The notes under the pieces are model-generated. The model searched no databases. It was given only the letters and a program-made list of their open reading frames with translations, and was not told the DNA's origin. Source: Epiperipatus broadwayi (lineage: Eukaryota; Onychophora; Udeonychophora; Euonychophora; Peripatidae). From it: 64,000 nucleotides of DNA. The stretch spans positions 8,299,349 through 8,363,348 of the forward strand of contig JAQFVV010006238.1 of the NCBI GenBank assembly GCA_028023455.1, read 5' to 3'. Below, piece by piece: positions 24,271 to 34,300 of the stretch; position 1 is the first letter of the stretch, and each line of letters begins with the position of its first letter. A program made the position numbers and the translations under genes.

Positions 24271-24444
24271 ATAGATGATTATAATGTAAATCTGTTCAAA
24301 CATTATAGATGCCTATACTATGCATGTTGCTGTTTTTGCATTTTAAATCACATTCTATTTTTTCTTTTTTTAAAAAAAAGAGTATGTAATCAATTAATCA
24401 TTTAATGTCTGCAAGTTTATTTTTAAAAGATGAGTAACAGCAGT

Positions 24445-24629
24445 GGGCATAATTAAATTTGACAATTAAAAATTAAAATCTGATTTTTAATTGTAATTAA
24501 TAATTTAAAAATTATGTAATGTAATCTGAAACAATGAAATTTGATTTTTAAATGGAATTGAAAATTAAAAAAATATAGACAAAAATAAGAATTTAATTTT
24601 TAATTATTAGTTTTAATTAAATTTTGCCC
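24445..24629. mobile_element. AT-rich MITE with 9-bp target duplication
   Basis: The segment begins GGGCATAATTAAATT and ends AATTAAATTTTGCCC, imperfect inverted termini. AACAGCAGT precedes it (24436-24444) and follows it (24630-24638). A 9-bp duplication fits Mutator-like or related transposases, although ambiguity of one base would make it 8 bp (hAT). It interrupts the Tigger-like element and is therefore younger. Confidence 0.7.
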
Positions 24630-24699
24630 AACAGCAGTGAGTGGAGTTTTTTATTATCGTAAGTCTAAGTTCTTATTTTTATTTTAAACTTTTAGTTTA

Positions 24700-24960
24700 C
24701 CCTAATGGGGAGGAATAAACACCCAAGAAAATGAATTTCTTTGGGGGAAAAAATTACAATTTTAGATTGCTTAGTGAACTGGGAAGGATCAACAGCCATT
24801 GGAAAGCATTTTAGTTTGGGCAAGTTCACTATAAGAGCAATTAAACAAATGAAGTTGGTGCTAGTTGTAATTCCTCTTGTGATGAATCTGATGTCTTACT
24901 AGTTCACAAACATATCTGCATATTGTCAAATAGCGATAATGATTAAAATTCTGTACATGT
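24700..24960 (+). pseudogene. Tigger/pogo transposase remnant (CENP-B N-terminal HTH)
   Basis: One frame (about 24747-24855) reads KITILDCLVNWEGSTAIGKH, then FSLGKFTIRAIKQMK. This matches the N-terminal CENP-B/pogo helix-turn-helix, where a KxxIL...GxSxxxIAxxFxxxxSTIRxIxK pattern is typical. Shortly after, in a shifted frame, comes CNSSCDESDVLLVHKHICIL and a stop; acidic tails of this kind are found at the end of Tigger transposases, so the DDE catalytic domain seems to have been deleted and the two ends joined. No catalytic residues remain. Confidence 0.7.
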
Positions 24961-25497
24961 ATAAAAAAAATAAAATACTGTAAATTATGCATAAAAATAT
25001 ATTGTTTTGAATAAAATTAAAAAAGAAAAAAAGTTTGTCTTGTATCAATTTTTTTCAAATTTGAAATTTTTTATTAGACATATTTTATTTCTTTATTTTT
25101 TTATGTGAATATTAAAGTAATTTTACATTGTTACTTTGCTTTTATGCAATTTTTAAAAATTACAGTACATATCCCCCATTTTTCAATGTAAGTTAAGTCT
25201 ATTTTTGTGTGATTTCTTTTGTGCATATTTTATGAGGGACCTATCTACCACATAAAATGAGACCCAGGTGTATATTAAATTATATTAAGTTTAGTATAGA
25301 CAATATACATGTATTTAAATATATATAATTAAAAAAAAATATAACAGTAATTAACTATTATATACATCTTTAAATCTGCAGAAGTACTTTCAGTTTATTT
25401 CCTAAATTCTCTCAACTGTCGTAAATTCAATAAAATATAACAGAAGCTAATGTCATCAACTCAAATCCCATGAATTCCGAATTTTTGCATTAGCACA

Positions 25498-25878
25498 TCA
25501 TCTATTAATTATATTAATTTTATTTCTATTTATTAAAATTCCCTCCTTAATTTTTGTTTTATTATGGTTTCTCTCTTCATGAAGAATCTTTACACTTTCA
25601 ATATCGAACTTAAATTTATATTTACATGTCCTTTCATAATCCAAGAAAACTAAATCAGTCATTAAATTATTATTATTTTCACTTTTCACATACTTGTATA
25701 ACAATTCATGCTCCTTTAATCTTGTTTTAAAACTGCATTTATAATAATATACATCCACAACAATTTGATATACAATGTTACTTTTTTGTTTGACAGGTAC
25801 GATATTTTTAGAATTATTCACTAATTTATCAATGTCATTTGTAACAAAAAATGAAACATTAAACATATCTTTATTCAT
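25498..25878 (-). pseudogene. PLE GIY-YIG endonuclease fragment (family D)
   Basis: A 126-codon open frame reads NNSKNIVPVKQKSNIVYQIV near residues 22-41, then DVYYYKCSFKTRLKEHELLY, and ends with NHNKTKIKEGILINRNKINI. The IVYQI strand, the KTRLKEH helix with the conserved Arg, and the late KIKEGILI helix with Glu correspond to the GIY-YIG nuclease of PLEs; the second signature strand (Y-I-G) is replaced by YYYK. The RT part is absent. The C-terminal LINRNKINIINR resembles the IN(R/K)xD end of other PLE proteins here. Confidence 0.7.
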
Positions 25879-25899
25879 ATCCTTAAAATAATATAATAC

Positions 25900-26450
25900 C
25901 TTATTATTTTTATTGTTTTTATTATTTTTATTGTTAGATATATATAAACATTAAAAGCATAAAGATTTTGGCTAATTTTGATTATATATATATATATATA
26001 ATAAGCTTGTTTAGAGCTATTGGCATGCTCTTTTTTATTATTATTTTGCTGTTGAGGGCTTTGGCTAAATTAAATTACAATGCCCAATAATATATGGAAT
26101 TTCTGAATTAAGTTCAGACCCATATGATTGTTTCAGTTGGAGAGCTGAATTTAAAGATTTGTAGATGTCAAAAATTTCAGATTTTTTTTTTAAGAGTTAA
26201 CTTTTAGATAAATGCTTATTTTGAGTTACTTTTTTGAATCTGATGTCATAACTTCTCACTGAAGAGATCCATAGCTTGAAACCAACCTGAAAATGGGGTC
26301 AATCCTAGATAAATATGATTTGAATGCTTTCTCTTGTAGCATTTATCATTAAAAAAAAGCTCGTTTAGAGCTATTGACATGTTTTTTATATTATATATAT
26401 ATATATTGTCTGAAAGTTTGTGATGAAAGAATTTATGTTGCAATTATATT
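25900..26450. repeat. AT-rich region with a diverged direct repeat
   Basis: AGCTTGTTTAGAGCTATTGG (26003-26022) recurs as AGCTCGTTTAGAGCTATTGA (26357-26376), each next to a short (TA)n. Nothing else is recognised. Confidence 0.4.
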
Positions 26451-26700
26451 TTGGAGTATTACCATCACATAATATTAATTGTTAAATATTTAGAAAAACT
26501 CAACTATTCAATTTTACTCATCTGCTACTGATAAGCATTCAGGTTAGTGTATGGTAGAATATTTTAAGTAGTATTGTTTTCTTCTTTTCTTTTTATGTTA
26601 GTAGCTGGACCAATGACAATAGTAAAATAGATATTGAATCTGGATGCATCAGATTCAATAATATTGAATTCGATCAACTAGGTAATTCTATTAAAAATAA
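26450..26700. repeat. FB1 foldback arm, diverged
   Basis: ATTACCATCACATAATATTA, TTTAGAAAAACTCAACTATT, CAGGTTAGTGTATG and CTGGACCAATGACAATAGTA follow the order of the 22.44 kb copy, including the start of the tRNA-like interior. Confidence 0.5.
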
Positions 26701-27399
26701 CAGTCACTAAAAATTCCTTTTACATATATATGAAGGTCCTTTTGATTTTCCCACTTTCTTCTTAAAGACAAGGTTAATGCGTGGTTATAAATATTATGAA
26801 TTATCACAGCTTGTTGACGTATAAAGTTCTTTGCCATGATTATGTGAGTTTTCTTAATAGTTTTTTATCTTTTTTTCTCATATTCATTAACAGAGTTTAT
26901 TATTTGCTATTAGGTGATATCTGGTCATTGATATAAGACCTTATTTTCTACTAGATATAACTGTTCTTTTGCTTTAAGCAATCCATTTGCACTTTTTTGG
27001 TTGTTTTTTTATTAGAACAATTGTTTTAACCAATATACAACTTTGTTTATATTTCAGAATTTCAAGCTTAAGTTTTGTAAAGGTGAAATATTCTTTAGTG
27101 TATTATGATTTTGAGAAGGTATTATAATGTTCTTTTGATTGCAATTTTTTTAGTTTTTCTGCTATCTCTTGTATGCATGGAGACACCATAGTACCAGTAA
27201 TCATATGTTCTTTCACTATTTTTTTGTTTGTTACCAATTTAATGCTTTTTAATAACAGCTGATGAAAAACAATTCCTTATGAGAGTTTTTCTATGTAGGT
27301 CTTTTTCTTTTCAAATCAATGGTGTCTGAATAAATTTCTTTTGCTTTAGTTCTATTATGATAGTGTAATTTTATCCCTGAATATTTGTAATGGCAGTAT

Positions 27400-27880
27400 A
27401 TTAGATGTGATAATACATTGGATTTGTTCCATTATCCATCATTAAATGTTGATGTATAGAAAATTTTAAATCTTATTTAAACTTTTCAAATACAAACAAC
27501 TTGTTAGTATTAATATACAAATAGGCAACACAGATTAGTAATTACATATTCTGAATAGTATTATTCTTTCTTTTTATTTAGGTATTGCTGGCCTAACCAG
27601 TTACAGACATTATTAGTATAGGAGTTAAACTTACACCTTTAGATTCTTGAATATCAAATTTTAAGGCAATGCCCTAACCAACTGAAAAACACCTGAAGAA
27701 TAGTGGAGAATAATACTACTCAAAATGGTGTGTAATTATAAACCTGCGGTGTCTGTTTGTGTGTTATTATTTACATGTTGTTTGTATTTGAAAAGTTTAA
27801 ATAAAGTTTAAAATTTTCTATGCATCAACATTTAATAATGGATGATGAAAGTTGTCTAATATATTATCACATATAATTTC
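27400..27880. repeat. FB1 foldback repeat, full-length member
   Basis: Arms of about 160 bp (27414-27570 and 27700-27870) are imperfect reverse complements, sharing ATGTGATAATA, CATTAAATGTTGATG(T/C)ATAG, AACTTTTCAAATACAAACAA and GAATA(G/A)TATTATTC. The interior (27575-27700), read on the minus strand, is tRNA-like: CAGTTGGTTAGGGCATTGCC (A box) and GTAAGTTTAACTCC (weak B box). This suggests a tRNA-derived SINE unit inside a foldback element. Confidence 0.7.
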
Positions 27881-28129
27881 ATGTCTGTGTGTTTGTCATG
27901 ATTAGATGTATATGTTAAATATTTCCCTCCAGTGTAGATTTTTATATAAACCATAGTTTTCATTTTGTTATAAAACTATCTCACCACAAGAACTCTTAAA
28001 ATGCCAATTTATATTTTTGTTCTGATTTTATTGTAAATTTAATTAATTAAAGAGGATATGTTGTTGAAGTATATTCAGAATTGTTATAGTGGTTCTTCAC
28101 CATGTTATTATATAACAAATGTCTTATTA

Positions 28130-28344
28130 AATCTTTAAACATCAGATAATCACTAAGATCGAGGTGCAGTGGTCTCAGATCCAAGGCTCCTCACTGATGA
28201 AGGCCACAAGCCAGAAACTAGTTTAGGGATATTGAATGAGTAGACACTAGATGGGGATTTTATGCACAAGCCTTCTGGCATCCATTGATTACTCTGTCTT
28301 GCTTTGAGTGGCACTACTGTATGGAAAGAGTTTTTCCTGTTTTA
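28130..28344 (+). mobile_element. Short hammerhead-ribozyme element, copy 2 (HHR-B family)
   Basis: A 215-bp non-coding unit lies between perfect 13-bp direct repeats AAATGTCTTATTA (28117-28129 and 28345-28357). It contains an intact hammerhead core (28194-28223) and ends in GAGTTTTTCCTGTTTT, the same 3' end as copies at 2.7 kb and 57.2 kb. The shared region after the ribozyme includes TTTTATGCACAAGCCTTCTG and CATCCATTGATTACTCTG. No ORF and no convincing tRNA promoter. The unit lies just upstream of the RTE endonuclease at 28.6 kb, probably by chance. Confidence 0.85.
28194..28223 (+). ncRNA. Hammerhead ribozyme (HHR-B), intact core
   Basis: CTGATGA (28194-28200) is followed by stem II GGC/GCC with loop CACAA, GAAA (28214-28217), a two-base-pair stem III (AC/GU) with loop UA, and U at the cleavage position (after 28223). 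All core nucleotides are canonical. Stem I pairs CUCCUCA with the bases just after the cleavage site; the 57.4 kb relative, UGGGGAU, gives a six-pair stem there. The 10.1/11.1 pair is A/A instead of G/C. The short stem III is typical of hammerheads reported in PLEs. Confidence 0.8.
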
Positions 28345-28639
28345 AAATGTCTTATTATATGCAGATATTAGAGTTTACATGCGAAATAAGTAATACTTGC
28401 AGTTGTAGTTCAAGTACTTTTATGTAAACTTTGCTAAACAGATATTACAATATATTATTTTTGAATTTGTTGGAAGAAATGTTATCTTGAAAATATGTTG
28501 TTATGGAGAATGTTAAGAGTACCATTATATTATCATTAAAAAGAGTTATTTTAGTTTATAAACTGTTATCTTTATGTATTTTTTTTTATTTGAAGCAATA
28601 ATGATTTTTCACAGTGTTTTATTTTTGAAGAACTCTCTT

Positions 28640-29789
28640 ATATTAAATGGGACATTATTGGACTTTGTGAAGTTAGAAAAAAGGTGAAGAGACAATTGAT
28701 TTAAAAAGTGGACATATACTCTATTATAAAGGTACAAATATTGGAAATACAAGTGGAGTAGGATTCATTATAAATAAAACATGGAAGAACAATATTGTGG
28801 AGAGTGATGGTGTATCGGACAGAGTGGCAAGATTAGTTATACAACTTAATAGCAGATACCAAATGCAGATAATTCAGGTTTATGCCCCAACAAGTTTTCA
28901 TAGTGATGAAGTAGTAGAAGATTTTTATATGGATGTACAAAAGGCTTTTGGTCAGAGTAAACACCATTTTAAAATTGTTATGGGAGACTTTAAATGAAAG
29001 ATGAAAGTGCTGTGGGTAATTTTGGTTATGGTAATAGAAATGAGAGAGGACATAGACTTGTGGAGTTTGCAGAAAAAGAAAAAACTTTATATTATGAATT
29101 CTTTTTTTGAGAAAAATGTTAAAACGAAATGGACATGGAAGCATCCAAATGAAGGTACAGCAGAATTGGATTATATTTTCACTAACAGGAAATACATATT
29201 TCAAGATTGTAATGTTCTTAATAAATTTAACATAGGAAGTGATCATCGATTAGTAAGGTGTAAGATACGTGTTAATGTAAAACTAGAGAGACAAAAATTA
29301 TTAAGAAAAACAATATTTACAGTTGATATTCCTAATCTTCAGAAACATTCTAATAAATTTAAATTAGAACTTACAAATTGGTTTCAAGTATTATTAGATT
29401 TTGAACATGATTCAGATTTGAATGAAATTAATATGAAAATAACTGATATACTTTTGAAAACTGCAACAAAGATATCTGGTAGAAAGAAACCGCAATTGAC
29501 CAATAAAATTTTCACTGAGACTAGAGAATTTATGAAGAAAAGAAGGAATATGAAGATATACAAAAATGATGCATTAAAAAGAATTGAATATCTCGAATTA
29601 TGTAAAATGGTGCGGAAAAGAGTTGAAAATGATATAAGAAAGTATAACTGCGAACTAGCAAGGAAAGCTGTAGAAGAAAATAAAAGTCTTAAGAATGTAA
29701 AACAACATTTTGGTATTGGTAGGAAATTTATATCTGCAATAAGAAAAAAAAAGATAGAATTATTAATAAAAGGAGAGATGACATCATGA
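28640..29789 (+). pseudogene. RTE APE-type endonuclease domain and linker, frameshifted
   Basis: The domain nicks target DNA to prime reverse transcription. Visible motifs in order: WDIIGLCEVR (28659-28688; E is the metal-binding residue), GVGFIINK, SDRVARLVIQL, IIQVYAPTS (28797-28997 frame), MGDF where MGDFN is expected, then from 29001 in a different frame TAELDYIFTNRKYIF and SDHRLVRCKI, the catalytic SDH motif. Breaks: an indel in the A run near 28680, a stop just after MGDF with about 10 bp lost (28992-29000), an indel in the A run near 29080, and one near 29745 before the RT frame. The linker (29280-29790) is lysine-rich and probably helical. Confidence 0.85.
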
Positions 29790-31368
29790 AATTGGTAGAA
29801 GATTTTTATCAAGAATTATATAGTAATAAAGAACAAGTACCTCCTTTATCTATTACATCTTCCAAATTGCCCAGAATTTTAAATGAAGAAGTGAGACATG
29901 CAATTAAATGTATGAAGAAAGGAAAGGCTCCAGGTAATGATGGAATTAAAACTGATATATTAAAAGAAGCAGGTGAAGAAATAGAAATTTTTTTAGCAAA
30001 GTTATATACCAAATGTCTAAATGATAAAGATGTACTGGATGATTGGAAGAATGCAGTAATAATATTAATATTTAAAAAAGGTGATAAAGAAGATATTAGA
30101 AATTACAGACCTATCAGCCTTTTATCAGTTTTATACAAAATTTTTACCAAGATAATTACTACTCGTCTACAGAGAACTTTGGATTTCCACCAACCAAGAG
30201 AACTAGCTGGATTTAAAAGTGGTTTTAGTACAATAGATCATATCCAGGTATTGAGAGAAGTTATAGAAAGGACAAATGAATATGAGTTGCCATTATGCTT
30301 AGGATTTGTAGATTATGAAAAGGCATTTGATTCTATAAACATTTCTTCAGTGATTAAAGCATTAGATCATCAAGGTATAGATCCAGGATATTGTCATATT
30401 TTAAAGAATATTTATAAAAATGCAACAGCAACAATTAGATTACATAATGACACTGGGAAAGTCAACATTGAGAAAGGTGTAAGACAAGGTGACTCCATAT
30501 CTCCAAAACTTTTTACAGCAGTGCTGCATGAAGTATTTTGTGGATTAAAATGGGAAACTAAAGGAGTGAAAGTAAATGGTGATTATGTAAGTCATTTAGA
30601 TTTCGCAGATGATGTAGTTGTTTTTGCAAATAATGCTTTAGATCTGCAGGAAGTGTTGCAGGAATTATCAGATGAAAGTAGGAAAGTAGGACTAAAGATA
30701 AATGTTAAAAAGACTAAAGTAATGTTTAATCGATTTGCTCAAAATATGAAAATAAAGATTGATTATGATGAATTAGAAGAAGTTAACAGTTACAAATACC
30801 TTGGTCAGATTATTAATACAGATGGAAACATAATGGAGGAAATTAATTATAGAATTAAACTTGGTTGGAGTGCTTTTGGTAGAAATAACTTGATACTAAA
30901 AGGAAATATGCCTATGTGTTTGAAAAGGAAGGTTTTTAACAAATGTGTTTTACCAGTTCTTACTTATGGATCTGAGACTTGGACACTTAATAGAAGAGCA
31001 ATTCAGAGACGTCATACCACTCAAAGAAGTATGGAGATATGTATGTTGGGAGTAAAAGAAGAGATCATAAACGCAAAGTATGGGTAAGAGAACAAACAGG
31101 TGTTACTGACCTCATTGAAAAAATTAAAAGATTGAAGTGGTGTTGGGCTGGACATATTGTTAGAAGAGATGATAATAGATGGACAATTAAAATTTTAAAC
31201 TGGATTCCAAGAGATTATAAAAGACCCAGAAAGAGACCACATGTGAGATGGATGGATGAAATAAGAAAGTGTGCAGGGGTGATGTGGAGAAGAGAAGCTA
31301 TATATTGGAGAAGATGGATTAAACTTGGAGAGACCTTCATCCTGCAGTGGATTTATAATGGTTGATAA
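29786..31368 (+). pseudogene. RTE reverse transcriptase and C-terminal tail
   Basis: The 433-codon frame (29786-31087) holds a near-complete RT: KAPGNDGI (47-54), FKKGDKEDIRNYRPISLL (96-113), GFVDYEKAFDSI with the first catalytic Asp (173-184), RQGDSISP (233-240) and LDFADDVVVF with the catalytic Asp pair (271-280), then YKYLGQIINTDGN and the thumb. After a one-base shift near 31065 the frame 31039-31365 continues with VWVREQTGVTDLIEKIKRLK, WAGHIVRRDDNRWTIKILNW and RKRPHVRW up to the stop. All RT catalytic residues are present, so the shift and the broken endonuclease, not the active site, disable it. Confidence 0.9.
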
Positions 31369-31389
31369 TGATGATGATGATGATTTAAA

Positions 31390-34300
31390 GCTTATCAATA
31401 TGTCAGTTCTTTCTTTTTATATATTCATTATTAATTTTACAATTTACTTAGAATCTCTAACAAAGGATTGTGTCTTGCACACCAAAGCACCAAGAACCTC
31501 AAAATAAATTTAAAATTTTGATGTAATAAATTTCTAAGGCTATTAATAGATCTCAATGGAAAATGATACTTTGGAATTTTGGTTAGAGTATAAAAGTGAA
31601 GGATTTTGTTAGAGTATGTTGTTAATTTACACTTTTCGATGAAGTACCTACTATACTGATTAAATGATTTTATAACTGTTTATATAACTGGTATAGAATT
31701 TTTTTATTACCTTTTTAGCTATGAGAAGCTTTCTTATTTCATTCTCATAACAAGTAGTTTCCTTTATAACTCCATCATTGCCTTTAAAATCGTGAATAAT
31801 TAATATAGATGGTCTAGTTTGAGAGACTTAATATCTTTTTTCTCAATAAAGGAAGTGCTTGACTTTTCTTTATAATTTTTCTTCATCTTCTAGAAATAAT
31901 TTTTGAGTGATTTCTTCATTTATTGCTGATATGTCTATTAAAAAATATATTATGTGATGGCAAAGTTTAGTCTTTATTACTGAATAGAAATTTCAATATC
32001 TATTAAACAATGGATTGTTGAGTGCAGTTTGATAGTTGATATGCCCATGTAGGTTTATACATTTTCCCTCTGGTGTTATGTTGTTTTTTTCATGTAATTT
32101 AGAACATGACATTTTTATTAACTAAAAATTATAATGAAGTGTTCATTGGCAATTTTTAAGCAAACTTTCCATACTACAATTAGAAGGCAAGTCTGGTACT
32201 TAAAAATCTTTTGATTATTTAGTTCTTTCTCTTAATATAGTTTTAGTTGCTCCCTGAAAATTATCAAGCCCTTAGAAACAATATTTTTTAGATTTATATT
32301 TACCTACAAATGTTAATTAACAAATAGATTGACCTTTCCTGACTTTTGGCTTCATCAGTAAAAGTATCTGCTAAGTAGATGAATAGCTGCATTGTTTCTA
32401 GGTTTGAATCCTAGTATTCATTGGTAGAGGCAAAAACCAAACACCATTTAATTTAAATATGAAAATTTCATAGAATGTAACATCTTGTGTCCATTGATTA
32501 TTCAATATTATTTACTGTAAATGGTTTTAGAGTAGAATAAAAATAACTTTTTGTTTATTAGTGTTCAAAAACCTTATTTTAAGAAAAAACAAATATATAT
32601 TGTGGAATAGTTAGTTTTCAATGTTCAAGGAGTCAATAAAATAAAAATAAAAACATTTTCATGAGCAGTTCGCCAAGATGTCATGTGATAGACAATAATT
32701 TAAGTGGTAGGCTGAGACAATTTTAAACTGAGTGTTTTTTTATATTATTTTTTTAGAATTAATTTTTTTAAAAATACAAATAAAAGTGAAGTGAGTTTGA
32801 TAGTAATAACAAAACAGAAAATGTTTTTATAATTAAAAAACCATTGAAATAAATAAAATAATAACATGACTTCATACAAAGTAAATGTTAAGAATATTAA
32901 ATATAACTTCAATGTATTTTTGGTAGCAAAATTCTAACTTTAAACTCAAACTAAAAAATAAAAATACAACTCTTTCAAATAGTGTTTAGTTCTGAAACGC
33001 AATAAAGTTTATATTTATTATTTTTAAAATTTACACTATGTATGAAACCGTGTAATTATTGCTTTTAATTAATTAAAATAATATTAAAATACTAGATAAT
33101 TAAAAATGTAAATAAGCAAGACAAATTGTTTTTAAAATGAAAAATGTATTTTGGCATTTTATTGTAATGCTATTTCCAACTGAGTATTTAATTAATAATT
33201 CATTTTGAATGCTCCAGTTGGTTAATTTGTACTTAAGTCATAAAGGTCAGCTTGCAAAATATTAAAATTGAATATAAAGTTTTAATAAACAAGTTTGAAG
33301 AGTTTTAAGACTTAATGTAGTTGTTATATATGATGGAATGTTTTTATTGCTCAGGGATAATAACAATGATGTATTTAAGGGCCAAAAGTAAGTTAGCTAA
33401 AAAGAATTCAGGACTGTCACTACACTAAACCACAATATATATATATATATATATATTGAAATAAATGTTTGTATGGGTAAAAGGGGTTTTATGAACATGG
33501 TATAATATATATATATAAAACAATAAAAATAATAAACATAATGGTAATTAACTATTATATACAGTGTTTCAATCTTTGGAAGTACTTTCAGTTACTTCTT
33601 TAACCCTCCTCAACTGCCATTGAATTCATATATAGAGAGAGAGAAAGATAGAGAAAGAGAAAGTAAGAAAGAAACCATTGACAAAATTGGCCTAATTAAT
33701 TAAGCTTGATTTTGCTTGGTAAGAGCTTTTTACTTTTTTATTATTTTATTAATTAGATGAAAATAGCTATGAACATATTAATTAAACAATAATTGGTGAA
33801 TAATTAAAAAAAATTCTATAATTTTTGAAAAATTGTTAACTACTGCACAGAATTCTAGCTTACACCATTATTTCCCAATGATAATAACAGTCAAATACCA
33901 GTAACTACTTTTATATATTGTAATGGTATAAACTTAAGGGTTGAAACTTGGGGTGATGGGATCCATTATTATCAATTCCAAGTCAATACAACATTTAAAT
34001 ATTTAATTAAATATAAATAATAATGAATATGATAATGAACATCAAGAGAAAATTATAAGTAATTCTAAGTATAAGTGATTACAAGATTACCAGTTTTACA
34101 CAAAAATAATAATCATTCATCAATATAAATGATCAACAATAAAAATAAATCAACAGTCCATCTTGTGATTAGATTTGAAATGTGTCTAATTATTTAGTTC
34201 TTTCCAGCTTGTGGCAGATTATTTAAACATTAATTTGGATGCACAAACTTAAGTGATAATCCATAAGAATACCACATTAAAAAGTATTGCTGGAATACAA

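Larger units (their letters stand above)
23839..25270 (+). mobile_element. Internally deleted Tigger/pogo-like DNA transposon
   Basis: The left terminus CACCGGGTCTCATTTTATGT and the right terminus ACATAAAATGAGACCCAGGTG are inverted repeats that match except for one indel, and TA lies directly outside both ends (23837-23838 and 25271-25272), as expected for Tc1/mariner/pogo insertion. The interior holds a fragment of a CENP-B-type transposase (24700-24960). At 1432 bp it is shorter than autonomous Tigger elements. It also contains a nested 9-bp-TSD MITE (24445-24629), a half copy of the 23.5 kb MITE and a further inverted repeat (about 23926-24037). Confidence 0.75.
28635..31384 (+). mobile_element. 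RTE-type non-LTR retrotransposon, longest copy
   Basis: This copy runs from within the APE-type endonuclease through RT to a (GAT)n 3' tail (31362-31384) and is the reference for six other RTE fragments in the window. The single-ORF EN-RT layout, almost no 3' UTR and a short trinucleotide tail suit the RTE clade. The 5' end, including the first endonuclease strand, is missing or unrecognised. At least five frameshifts interrupt the ORF, most in A-rich runs. Confidence 0.9.

Noticed and set aside
29384-29812. 142-codon minus-strand ORF opposite the RTE linker
   Set aside because: Antisense of a lysine-rich coding region; no domain.
32350-32385. CTGATGAAGCC on the minus strand followed by GAAAGGTC, resembling a hammerhead
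   Set aside because: Stem II does not pair properly before the GAAA box, and A15.1 to U16.1 stem III cannot form; probably chance near a tRNA-like T-arm.
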